Assembly (NCBI RefSeq): GCF_938040765.1
Contig: NZ_CALIAA010000172.1
Location: forward strand, 1 to 15,915
Reading direction: 5' to 3'
DNA: 15,915 nt
Source of the DNA: an uncultured Fretibacterium sp.
GTDB taxonomy: Bacteria; Synergistota; Synergistia; Synergistales; Aminobacteriaceae
Shown piece by piece: positions 7,133 through 14,531 of this stretch. The first letter of the stretch is position 1, and the number at the start of each line of letters is the position of its first letter. The notes beneath the pieces were generated by a model that was given only the letters and a program-made list of their open reading frames with translations, was not told where the DNA came from and did not search any database. Made by a program: the position numbers and the translations under genes.

Positions 7133-8965
7133 ATGATTCCGTTCCTTTTCTTTCTCGCCCTCTTCCTGGGGTTCTGCATGGGCGCAGCCCCCGCCCGAGC
7201 CTGTACGACCGTCCTGGTCGGCAGGGATGCCTCCGAGACGGGGGAGGTCCTCGTCGGCCATAACGAGGACAGCGGGGGACGCTATGTGATGCGCTCGCAT
7301 ATCGTTCCCGCGCTGACGCGGGCGCCGGGACGGACGGTCCGTTTCGAGCCGGACATGGCGGAGCTGCCTCTGCCCGAGGCTCGCGCGCGCCTGCTTTGGT
7401 CCGAGGCACGTCCCTTCGTGGCGGACGGGGGCGCCTCGTTCTGCGATTTCTTCGTCAACGGCCATGGGGTCGTCCTGTGCAGCGACAACTGCGCGGATTC
7501 CCGTGAGGACCGTCCGGACCTGAAGGACGGCGGCATCGGCTACGGCCTTCGCCGCCTTGTGGCCGAGGGGGCGCGGAGCGCCCATCACGCCCTGGAGCTT
7601 GCGACCGGGCTTCTGGACCGTTTCGGCTACGCGAGCAGCGGCCGCTCCTACCATTTTGCGGACAGCCGGGAGATATGGGTGCTTCAGGTCGTCCACGGCA
7701 GACACTACGCCGTGAAACGCGTCCCGGACGACGAGGTCTATATCAATCCCAACCACTACACCATCCATGACCCGGACCCCGAGGCTCCGGGGTATCGGGA
7801 GCTTGTCGAATACGCCCGTTCCCGCGGCTGGTACGACCCCGGGGAGGGGGCCTTCGACTTCGCCCTAGCCTATCAGGACCCGGGCTCCTGCGGCGTGCCG
7901 CACAACGTGCACCGTCACGTCCGAGGCCTCTCCATCCTGATGGGACGCGATATGGGGCACCTGCTTGCCCCGGGGACGAAGCTGCCCTTCTCGGTCAGGC
8001 CGCCGCACCGGGTAGGGGTCGAGACGGTCAAGGCCATCCTGAGGACGCATTTCGAGGGAACGCCGTCGGACGTCTCGGAGGGGGCGTCGCCCCACTTCAT
8101 GCCCACCCGTCCCATCTGCGCCTCCACGACGCTAGAGAGCAACGTGGTGCAGATACGGGAGCGGACCGAGATGACGCTGATCCGCCGGGCTTTGGGGCGT
8201 CCCTGCCTGTCGCCCTACATCCCATGGTACCTCGGCATCTCCTCGGTGCCCGAGGGATATGGGGCGTCCGACCCGGAGGCGGCTCTGGCGACGCACTTCT
8301 CCGTTCCGGCCTCGGACCTCGACTGCACGGGGACAGCCTGGTTCCGCCACACGGCCCTGCATGCCGCGGCCGACGCGCTTTATGGGGAGCGCGCCTCGGA
8401 GGTCCGGGAGGGGCTCCGGGAGTTCGAGGCCTCGCTCGAGGAGGAGCTTCGGCTCGTGGACCGCGAGGCCGAGGCCCGCTTCCGTTCCGATCCCGAATCG
8501 GCCCGCGCCATGTTGGACGAGGCCGTGAGCGGTTGGGCGACACGCACCCTCTCCAGGCTGGACGAGCTGTACGCGGGGCTGGGCGTCCTGGAGGCCGAGC
8601 CGGTTGGCGAGATCGACGCGGACGATGCGGATGCGGCCTTCTCGTTCCTCCTGGATGGGGAAAGAGCCGGGATGGACGCGGCGGACATCGCGCTCGACAA
8701 GACCTCCTGCGGACCGCATTTCCTCGTGGACTCGCGCCGCTCCGGGGCCGTCGGGGCGGCCGCGGACGGGGGAAATATCCGCCTGTCCTTCCGCGGCGGG
8801 GAATGGCTCCGGACGGCCGTTCCCTGTCTGACGGACCTGTGGATCGTCCTGGAGGACGTGTCCGGCCGGCGGCGCGTCGGGCGCGCGTTGGTCCGGGTCC
8901 GAAAAAGTCCGCCCCCGGCGGACGGCAGGACGAAACGGGAAAAATCGGCATGCGACGGCGCATAG
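7133..8965 (+). CDS. secreted C69-family dipeptidase (Ntn hydrolase)
   Basis: 610 residues; ATG 7133 follows AAGGAG with 8 bases spacing. Residues 1-23 form a signal peptide (IPFLFFLALFLGF, ending APARA). Cleavage there makes Cys24 the new N-terminus, in the CTTVLVG motif typical of the C69/U34 dipeptidases, which use an N-terminal cysteine as nucleophile. Other family-like segments follow: VGHNEDS (43-49 region), a YHFADSREIWVLQ stretch, and NPNHYTIHD. The core is about 450-500 residues; the rest is a C-terminal extension. Members hydrolyse dipeptides. The export signal puts this one in the periplasm or on the surface. It overlaps the next gene, another peptidase, by 16 bp, so the two are likely made together for peptide scavenging. 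Confidence 0.9.
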   Translation: MIPFLFFLALFLGFCMGAAPARACTTVLVGRDASETGEVLVGHNEDSGGRYVMRSHIVPALTRAPGRTVRFEPDMAELPLPEARARLLWSEARPFVADGGASFCDFFVNGHGVVLCSDNCADSREDRPDLKDGGIGYGLRRLVAEGARSAHHALELATGLLDRFGYASSGRSYHFADSREIWVLQVVHGRHYAVKRVPDDEVYINPNHYTIHDPDPEAPGYRELVEYARSRGWYDPGEGAFDFALAYQDPGSCGVPHNVHRHVRGLSILMGRDMGHLLAPGTKLPFSVRPPHRVGVETVKAILRTHFEGTPSDVSEGASPHFMPTRPICASTTLESNVVQIRERTEMTLIRRALGRPCLSPYIPWYLGISSVPEGYGASDPEAALATHFSVPASDLDCTGTAWFRHTALHAAADALYGERASEVREGLREFEASLEEELRLVDREAEARFRSDPESARAMLDEAVSGWATRTLSRLDELYAGLGVLEAEPVGEIDADDADAAFSFLLDGERAGMDAADIALDKTSCGPHFLVDSRRSGAVGAAADGGNIRLSFRGGEWLRTAVPCLTDLWIVLEDVSGRRRVGRALVRVRKSPPPADGRTKREKSACDGA

Positions 8966-10023
8966 CGGACTTCGGCCTCTCCGTCGGTACGATGCGTCCC
9001 GGCCCCCGCGATGCGCTGACGGACGTTCCGGGGGTCCGAGTCGGACACTGTACGCTGGACGATCCCCAAAAGGGGCTCCGCACGGGCGTGACCGTCGTCA
9101 TTCCCGCTCCGGGCAGCCTGTTCCGGGAAAAGCTCGCCGCCGGAGCTGCGGTGTTCAACGGTTTTGGCAAGAGCATGGGGTTGATTCAGGTTCGGGAGAA
9201 GGGGACGCTGGAGACCCCCATCGTCCTCACGGGGGTCTCCAGCGCGGGGGCCCTTTACGACGCCCTGTTTCGGCGCTCCATGGACGAGCACTCCGAGATC
9301 TGCACGACGGACGGCAGCGTCAACCCCGTCGTGCTCGAGTGCAACGACTCCTATCTGAACGACGCTCGCCAGGCCAGGCTGGGCCGGGAGCACCTGGATG
9401 CGGCGTTCGGCGCGGCAGCCTCGGATTTCGGCGAGGGGGCGGTCGGGGCCGGATGCGGCATGTCCTGCTTCAATCTGAAGGGCGGGATCGGCAGCGCCTC
9501 GCGGGTCGTGGAGACCTGCGGACGCGAGTTTACCCTGGGGGCTCTCGTCAACGCCAACTTCGGGAGGATGGAGGACCTGATCCTCGCCGGGCGCCCCATC
9601 GGTTCGGCCTTGAGGGCCCTGACCTCTGCAGAGTCCAACCGGGAGGGGGACAAGGGCTCGATCGTCATCGTCCTGGCCACGGACGCTCCCCTGGATTCCC
9701 GCCAGCTCGCGCGCCTGGCGCGCCGCAGCTTCATCGGGGTCGGACGGACGGGGTCCTTCGTTGGGGATGGGAGCGGCGACATCGCCCTGGCGGTCTCGAC
9801 GGCCGTCCGCATCCCCCATAAAGCGCCCCGGGGAGGGATCGTCGAGGTCGGAGTCCTGCACGAGGAGCACATCGATCCCCTTTTCAAGGCCGCCGTGGAG
9901 GCCGTGGAGGAAAGCATCCTGAACGCCCTCGTCTCGGCGGAGCATATTGCCGTCGGCCGCGACGGACACTCGAGGCGCGGGCTGGTGGACCTTCTGTCCG
10001 ACCTCGGAGTCGGACGGAATTGA
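8950..10023 (+). CDS. P1/DmpA-family (S58) aminopeptidase
   Basis: 357 residues from the ATG at 8950, inside the end of the dipeptidase gene. The frame is open upstream, but homology begins here (IADFGLSVG, DALTDVPGVRVGH). The S58 signature is complete: VNANFG (Asn203, the likely oxyanion or auxiliary residue) and KGSIVIVLATDAPL, where Gly236-Ser237 is the expected self-cleavage site that frees Ser237 as the N-terminal nucleophile. The length agrees with DmpA (about 375). Family members remove N-terminal D- or L-residues or beta-amino acids from small peptides. No signal peptide is visible, so this enzyme should be cytoplasmic, perhaps acting on peptides imported after the upstream secreted dipeptidase has worked. 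Substrate preference cannot be read from the sequence. Confidence 0.9.
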   Translation: MRRRIADFGLSVGTMRPGPRDALTDVPGVRVGHCTLDDPQKGLRTGVTVVIPAPGSLFREKLAAGAAVFNGFGKSMGLIQVREKGTLETPIVLTGVSSAGALYDALFRRSMDEHSEICTTDGSVNPVVLECNDSYLNDARQARLGREHLDAAFGAAASDFGEGAVGAGCGMSCFNLKGGIGSASRVVETCGREFTLGALVNANFGRMEDLILAGRPIGSALRALTSAESNREGDKGSIVIVLATDAPLDSRQLARLARRSFIGVGRTGSFVGDGSGDIALAVSTAVRIPHKAPRGGIVEVGVLHEEHIDPLFKAAVEAVEESILNALVSAEHIAVGRDGHSRRGLVDLLSDLGVGRN

Positions 10024-10036
10024 AAAAACACGGCGG

Positions 10037-12493
10037 ATGACCAAAATGCGGCGTTTCATGACTGCGATACGGACGCGCCCCCACCTCAAATGGATTCTCC
10101 TCAGCACCATGGCCTTTGTCCTGGGCCTAACCCTTTATTATCGCTGCATGTGGCTCGAGAATCGCGAGGCCGTCCTGAGGTCCGTCGACGATCGGCTTTC
10201 CGCCGCCGCGGATCTGGTTCCCATGCTCCTGCCCGAGGATTTTCACGACAGGGCCCTTGGCCCCGCGTCCGTCTCCTTCGACGAGGAGCTCCTCAACCGG
10301 AGGCGGATCAACGAGTTCGTGGAGATCGAGGGCCTGCGCTACGCCCAGACCCTGGTCCGCTTCGAGGGAAAGTTTTATTTTTCCGCCCCGACCGTGAGCG
10401 CGAAGGAAGCGAAGGATCGGCGCTCCTGGTATTTCTACCCTTACGACGACGGCCCGGAGATCCTGGAGCGGGTCTACGACACCGGACGGGCGGCCTTCCT
10501 GAGCTACCGGGACCGATGGGGAGGGTATCGTTCGCTGTGCAGGCGGTTTTTCAGTCCCGGGGGCATTCCGTACCTGGTCCTCGTGGACATGGCAGCGGAG
10601 TCCGTCGACGGCCTCCTGGCGCGCTCACTTCCCAAAATGTTTCTTTCGGCGCTCTCCATCTTTCTGGTCATCTCCCCTCTGGTTTGCGTTCTGCACATAC
10701 TGGGCGTCAATCTCAGGGCGGCCAACTCCAAGCTGGAGGAGGCGAACCGCAGTCTTTCGAAGCAGATCGCCGCGCAGAGGGACTGGCTGTTCGACGTCGA
10801 GTCCGCGGTCCGTGAGGAGCAGGACAAGCTGGAGCAGGTGCAGGAACTGCACCAGAACAGCCTGGCGGGATTCCTGACGTTCGACGGCGACGGGCGGATC
10901 ACGGAGATCAATCAGACGGCCCTCGACATCCTGGGAGTGCCCCCCGAGCGAAAGGGGCAGATCAGCCTTGCCGAGTTCGGGGGCCCCTTCTTCTGGGACC
11001 GCCTCTCGCGGCAGATTCAGAACGCGGAAGTGCGGGACGAGGAGAGCTTTTCGGAGGAGATCGGCGTGCACAGGCTGGACGGAACGTCGGCGGTTCTGCT
11101 GATGCGCGTGGGGGTAGGCCCCAGGGAGTCGGACGCCCCGCTCTATTACGCTTCCTTCGTGGATATCTCCGAGATGAAGAGCAATCAGGAGCAGCTGCGC
11201 TACCTGGCGTACCACGACGAGCTCTCGGGGCTTTTGAACCGTACGGGGCTGAGGAAGGTCCTGCTGGACAAGGCGGATCTTTACGGCCGTTCGCCCAGCG
11301 TCTTCGTCCTCGCCGTCCGGGACTTCAAACGCATCAACGCGGTGCTCGGCGTCAGCACGGGGGACTCCGTCCTGAGGGAGCTGGCGCAGCGGCTCAGGGA
11401 TATCCTGCACCCGGGGGAGGAACTGGCTCGGTTGGGCGGGATGGAGTTTGCGGTGGCCTCCTTCGGGATCATCGCCCGCGAGGAATCAGAGGCCGCGGCT
11501 CGCCGCCTTCTGAGCGCCTTGGACGAGCCTTTTCTGGTCGAAGGCCGAAAATTCATGCTCTCGGGAAGCCTGGGGGTCATGATGGCCTCGGACAGCGGGA
11601 CGGTCGACGAGACGATGTCCGGTGCGGCGCTCGCCGCGGCGGAATCCAAGCGGAGGGAGCGCGGCTGCATCCTCTTCTTCAGCGACAGGCTCAAGACGCG
11701 GAGCGTCAAGTCCATAGAGATGGAAAACGCCCTGCGGGAGGCCATCCTGCAGGAGAATTTCAGGGTCGTGTTTCAGCCCATCGTGGAGATACGGAGCCGG
11801 TGCATCCGCGGGGTCGAGGCCTTGGTGCGCTGGACCGGCGCTGACGGCAAGCCGGTCAGCCCCGAGGACTTCATCCCCATGGCCGAGGAGACGGGGATGA
11901 TGCCGTCCCTATCGGAGGTCCTCTTCAGGATGACGGCCGATGCTTTTCTCGCTCTCCGTCGGGCCGTGCCGGGGATCTATCTCAGCCTGAACGTCTCCGC
12001 CACGCTTTTCCGGGACCGGATCGTCGAATCGATGCTGCAGGATATCGTCGAGGGACAGGGCATTCTGCCGTCGGAGGTCCTCCTGGAGATCACCGAGACG
12101 GCGCTCATCGCCAACATGGAGGACTGCCGCGATACCCTCGTCCGCCTGCACGGAAAAGGGTATACGATAGCCATCGACGATTTCGGGGCGGGGAACTCCT
12201 CCATATCCTACCTGCAGAACTTTCCCATCGGCAAGCTGAAGATCGACAAGTCCTTCGTCCAGCGCGTCGTGTCCCACGACGAGGACTGGACGCTCGTCCG
12301 CGCGATCCTGCGCATGAGCGAGGTGCTCCAGGTCGGCGTTATCGCGGAGGGCGTCGAGACGGAGGAGCAGGAGCGGCTCCTCGACGGGCTGAACTGCCCC
12401 CTGGGGCAGGGCTATCTCTACTACCGCCCGATGGATCTCGAGACCTGCCTGAGAACCCTGGAGCCGTCCGATACGGGAGGAACGAATGCCTAG
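10037..12493 (+). CDS. membrane c-di-GMP phosphodiesterase (degenerate GGDEF, intact EAL)
   Basis: 818 residues from ATG 10037; ATG 10046 or 10058 are possible, since the ribosome sites are weak. Order: TM1 at about 18-35, a periplasmic sensor region of about 165 residues with no family I recognise, TM2 at about 201-222, a coiled coil near 228-275, a PAS-like domain (SLAGFLTFDGDGRITEINQTAL), GGDEF at about 393-545, and EAL from 562. The GGDEF domain is dead: the motif is GGMEF (467-471), and the metal-binding DxDxFK is replaced by AVRDFK. The EAL domain keeps its catalytic set: Glu594 (EAL), Asn652, Glu684, Asp714-Asp715 (DDFG), Lys738, Glu771 and Gln791. It should hydrolyse c-di-GMP in response to an extracytoplasmic signal, the inactive GGDEF perhaps acting as a GTP or allosteric sensor. 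It starts 13 bp after the P1 peptidase gene and overlaps the nuclease gene by 8 bp. Confidence 0.92.
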   Translation: MTKMRRFMTAIRTRPHLKWILLSTMAFVLGLTLYYRCMWLENREAVLRSVDDRLSAAADLVPMLLPEDFHDRALGPASVSFDEELLNRRRINEFVEIEGLRYAQTLVRFEGKFYFSAPTVSAKEAKDRRSWYFYPYDDGPEILERVYDTGRAAFLSYRDRWGGYRSLCRRFFSPGGIPYLVLVDMAAESVDGLLARSLPKMFLSALSIFLVISPLVCVLHILGVNLRAANSKLEEANRSLSKQIAAQRDWLFDVESAVREEQDKLEQVQELHQNSLAGFLTFDGDGRITEINQTALDILGVPPERKGQISLAEFGGPFFWDRLSRQIQNAEVRDEESFSEEIGVHRLDGTSAVLLMRVGVGPRESDAPLYYASFVDISEMKSNQEQLRYLAYHDELSGLLNRTGLRKVLLDKADLYGRSPSVFVLAVRDFKRINAVLGVSTGDSVLRELAQRLRDILHPGEELARLGGMEFAVASFGIIAREESEAAARRLLSALDEPFLVEGRKFMLSGSLGVMMASDSGTVDETMSGAALAAAESKRRERGCILFFSDRLKTRSVKSIEMENALREAILQENFRVVFQPIVEIRSRCIRGVEALVRWTGADGKPVSPEDFIPMAEETGMMPSLSEVLFRMTADAFLALRRAVPGIYLSLNVSATLFRDRIVESMLQDIVEGQGILPSEVLLEITETALIANMEDCRDTLVRLHGKGYTIAIDDFGAGNSSISYLQNFPIGKLKIDKSFVQRVVSHDEDWTLVRAILRMSEVLQVGVIAEGVETEEQERLLDGLNCPLGQGYLYYRPMDLETCLRTLEPSDTGGTNA

Positions 12494-13061
12494 AAAGAGA
12501 CTCCGCCCGTTACCGCGGCGATTCTTCTCGAGCCCTCTGGCGTCGATGACGCCGAGGAAGCTGGTTTTTCTCCTCGTCCTGCTCCTCCTGGGGTTCCTTG
12601 CCCCGCACTGGGAGAGGCGCACGGGCGATTTCCTCGAGGGAGTCGTCACGAACGTCGTCGATGGGGATACCCTTGTGGTGAAGGTGGAGGGGGAGTCCCG
12701 CCGTGTGCGCCTGATCGGGGTCGATACGCCCGAAACGGTGCATCCCCGCAAGCCCGTTCAATACTATGGACGCGAGGCCAGCGCCTTCACGAAACAGGCG
12801 CTCTCGGGGCGGCGCGTGTGGCTGGAGTACGACGTCGCCCCCCTGGACAGGTACCAGCGCCATCTCGCCTACGTCTGGGTGGAACGGCCCGCGCGGGACG
12901 AGGATGCCGTGAGGCGGGGGATGTTCAACGCCAGGCTGCTCCTCGAGGGGTATGGACGCGTCATGACCATCCAGCCCAACTCGCGCTATGCCGACCTGTT
13001 CGCCCGTCTCCAGGCCGAGGCGCGTAAGGCGGGACGCGGCCTGTGGGGGCGGAGACGTTGA
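12486..13061 (+). CDS. membrane-anchored thermonuclease (SNase family)
   Basis: 191 residues; ATG 12486 follows GGGAGGA and overlaps the phosphodiesterase gene by 8 bp. An Arg-rich N-terminus and a hydrophobic stretch at about 25-40 form a signal anchor, so the enzyme faces the periplasm or outside. The staphylococcal-nuclease fold follows (about 49-188). All key residues are present when aligned to the S. aureus enzyme: Asp61 in VDGDT (Asp21), Arg75 in RVRLIGVD (Arg35), Asp80 (Asp40), Glu83 in DTPET (Glu43) and Arg125 in DRYQRHLAY (Arg87). It should be a calcium-dependent nuclease cutting DNA and RNA. As last gene of the operon after two peptidases and a c-di-GMP hydrolase, it could supply nucleotides or loosen extracellular-DNA matrix; that link is inference. 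Confidence 0.92.
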   Translation: MPRKRLRPLPRRFFSSPLASMTPRKLVFLLVLLLLGFLAPHWERRTGDFLEGVVTNVVDGDTLVVKVEGESRRVRLIGVDTPETVHPRKPVQYYGREASAFTKQALSGRRVWLEYDVAPLDRYQRHLAYVWVERPARDEDAVRRGMFNARLLLEGYGRVMTIQPNSRYADLFARLQAEARKAGRGLWGRRR

Positions 13062-13160
13062 GCCCCTTCGCCCCCGGCTGTTCCTGCAGGGGGAGTGAGG
13101 TCGCTCAACGAGATATTCGGCGAAAACGGGTTTCACCCCCAGATGCAGGCCCGGCCTTGA
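13062..13160 (+). pseudogene. C-terminal remnant of a paralogue of the 401-residue secreted protein
   Basis: The frame ending at TGA 13158-13160 reads SLNEIFGENGFHPQMQARP. The gene at 13293-14498 ends VFNEVFGENRFRPFHPQMQVEF. The match also holds in DNA and continues past the stop into the following start (see the 39-codon ORF). Only the last 18 or so codons are clearly homologous; upstream the frame (PPAVPAGGVR) might correspond weakly to the SSPATRLG stretch. No start codon or body of the gene survives, since the thermonuclease stops at 13061. It is therefore the stump of a deleted duplicate. The 13071-13093 segment (CCCCC...GGGGG) could fold but lacks a T tract. Confidence 0.7.
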
Positions 13161-13176
13161 AAAAGGGAGTTCCGTC

Positions 13177-13296
13177 ATGGAAAAAGCACGAGCCATGGGC
13201 CCTATCGTTTTAAGCCCTGGATTTACGCCCCGGATGCAGCGGCAGGGGATAATTGGAGCGGAGGCTCGGGCTGTTTTGAAGGAGGTGCACCGATGA
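13177..13296 (+). CDS. 39-residue ORF: collapsed head of a duplicate, possibly a coupled leader
   Basis: ATG 13177 follows GGGAG with good spacing and starts MEKAR. The partial gene at 14532 starts MEKARE and has almost the same 23 bases around its start (21 of 23 match, from GGAGG through GGAAAAAGC). After about six codons the two diverge. The ORF then contains GFTPRMQRQG, which resembles the GFHPQMQ tail motif found upstream (16 of 21 bases match between 13219-13239 and 13128-13148). This suggests a head and a tail brought together by deletion. Its stop TGA at 13294 overlaps the ATG at 13293 (ATGA), and the strong ribosome site of the next gene lies inside it. It is probably a relic, but it could still be translated and couple to the next gene. 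Confidence 0.45.
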   Translation: MEKARAMGPIVLSPGFTPRMQRQGIIGAEARAVLKEVHR

Positions 13297-14498
13297 TGGG
13301 GAGAGTACGTTGCGTCTTGATCGCGGGTCTGTTGATGTGGTCGGTCTTTCTGCCCTGCCGTGCCGGGGGTGGGGAGGCGAAGAGCGGGACGGGCTGGAAC
13401 GACGGAGAGATGCCGCCGGTCTTCAACCCCTACGTGGAGGACGAGGCGGAGGAGACGGACGAGACTCGGGTCGTCCTCTTCGAGGGAGTGTCCCGGGACA
13501 TTCCCGCCTACGTCCTCGACGGCCTCCGTCGGCAGGGTGGTTCCTTGGACGTCGCCATCTGGGATTACTTCGACGCTAGGCGCTTCGACACACTTTTCAC
13601 CCCCACGGGGCTTCTGTCCCTTTGCCATGGGAAGGATCCGGAGGATAAGATAATAGCGAGAATAGCGAGCCCCGACAAGGACCCAAAGCTTTGGCATATT
13701 TTAAAGCTTTGGGCGTGCGCTCGTCTGCCCGACGTCTTTGACCATTTTTCCCGCGCACGCCGGCTCGACGCACTGCGCCTGGAGTACCTGCATCGCATGG
13801 AGGAGCGCCGCCTCATGGCGGAGCTGGGGGTGGAGATGGAACAGGGAGAGGAAAGCCCGGAGCGGGATCCCCTGTATCGGCTGGGTGAGGCGGATGCGAA
13901 GGGGTACTACGACGGGAAGGGGGAGGCTTTACGGGAACTGAGGGAGATAAGGCGTCATTGGCCCGCTCGGCGACACCGGAGAGCCCTTCTTTCCCTTGTT
14001 GCTCCTGTCCCCCAATTGACGGAGGATGAGAAACAGATGGCGGCCAGGCTCAAGGAGATTATCCGGCTCGTTACGGACTACTGGGAAATCCCCGAGGGCG
14101 CGTCCAAGGACGTTTGGCCGCAGTACGTCTGGGAGAAGGAGCGGAAAATGCGGTCCATGGAGGGGGAGGCCTTGAGCAGCCCGACGCACCTGCTGTTTCT
14201 CGTCGAGACCGGGGAGCTCCTCCAAATCTACGCGTCGGAGGAGGCGTATCGCTGCATGAGTCTGGCCTGGGTGCGCCAGTGCCAGGCGCACCGGGAGCTT
14301 TCGGCCCGCATCGTGGAGATTCTGCGCCGTTCCGGCCTTCGAGAGGACTATGCACGGTCCGTTCGGAGATGGAAGAAGGGGGCTTCTTCCCCCGCAACCC
14401 GTCTCGGTACTTTTGTCAATCCATACGAAGTTTTTAATGAGGTATTCGGCGAAAACAGGTTTCGCCCGTTTCACCCCCAGATGCAGGTGGAATTTTGA
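13293..14498 (+). CDS. secreted protein of unknown family, 401 residues
   Basis: The start ATG at 13293 has a near-perfect ribosome site (AAGGAGGTG, about 6 bases away). Residues 1-24 are a signal peptide (VLIAGLLMWSVFLPCRA), probably cleaved after Ala24. The mature protein is rich in Arg, Glu and Leu and looks mostly helical, with an acidic start (EDEAEETDE) and long charged helices (LEYLHRMEERRLMAEL; LREIRRHWPARRHRR). I see no catalytic motif and do not recognise a family. The C-terminus, EVFGENRFRPFHPQMQ, has a shorter twin in the remnant at 13107-13148, so this gene was once part of a tandem duplication. The codons for RFRPF include a 9-base near-duplication (GTTTCGCCC then GTTTCACCC) absent from the twin. 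It lies 33 bp upstream of another exported unknown, so they are probably co-expressed. Confidence 0.75.
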   Translation: MMGRVRCVLIAGLLMWSVFLPCRAGGGEAKSGTGWNDGEMPPVFNPYVEDEAEETDETRVVLFEGVSRDIPAYVLDGLRRQGGSLDVAIWDYFDARRFDTLFTPTGLLSLCHGKDPEDKIIARIASPDKDPKLWHILKLWACARLPDVFDHFSRARRLDALRLEYLHRMEERRLMAELGVEMEQGEESPERDPLYRLGEADAKGYYDGKGEALRELREIRRHWPARRHRRALLSLVAPVPQLTEDEKQMAARLKEIIRLVTDYWEIPEGASKDVWPQYVWEKERKMRSMEGEALSSPTHLLFLVETGELLQIYASEEAYRCMSLAWVRQCQAHRELSARIVEILRRSGLREDYARSVRRWKKGASSPATRLGTFVNPYEVFNEVFGENRFRPFHPQMQVEF

Positions 14499-14531
14499 GC
14501 CTCAGCCGGACTTGAAATCGGAGGTTCCGTC

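Noticed and set aside
7190..7204. Lipoprotein processing site at Cys24 of the C69 dipeptidase
   Set aside because: ARAC is a poor lipobox (no Leu at -3, Arg at -2), and the cysteine is needed as catalytic nucleophile.
8380..10110. A 576-codon leftward open frame over the two peptidase genes
   Set aside because: It lies antisense to two genes with intact catalytic motifs and has no recognisable domain.
13071..13093. CCCCC...GGGGG hairpin after the thermonuclease as a terminator
   Set aside because: The stem is short with a bulge and no T tract follows, so termination there is not supported.
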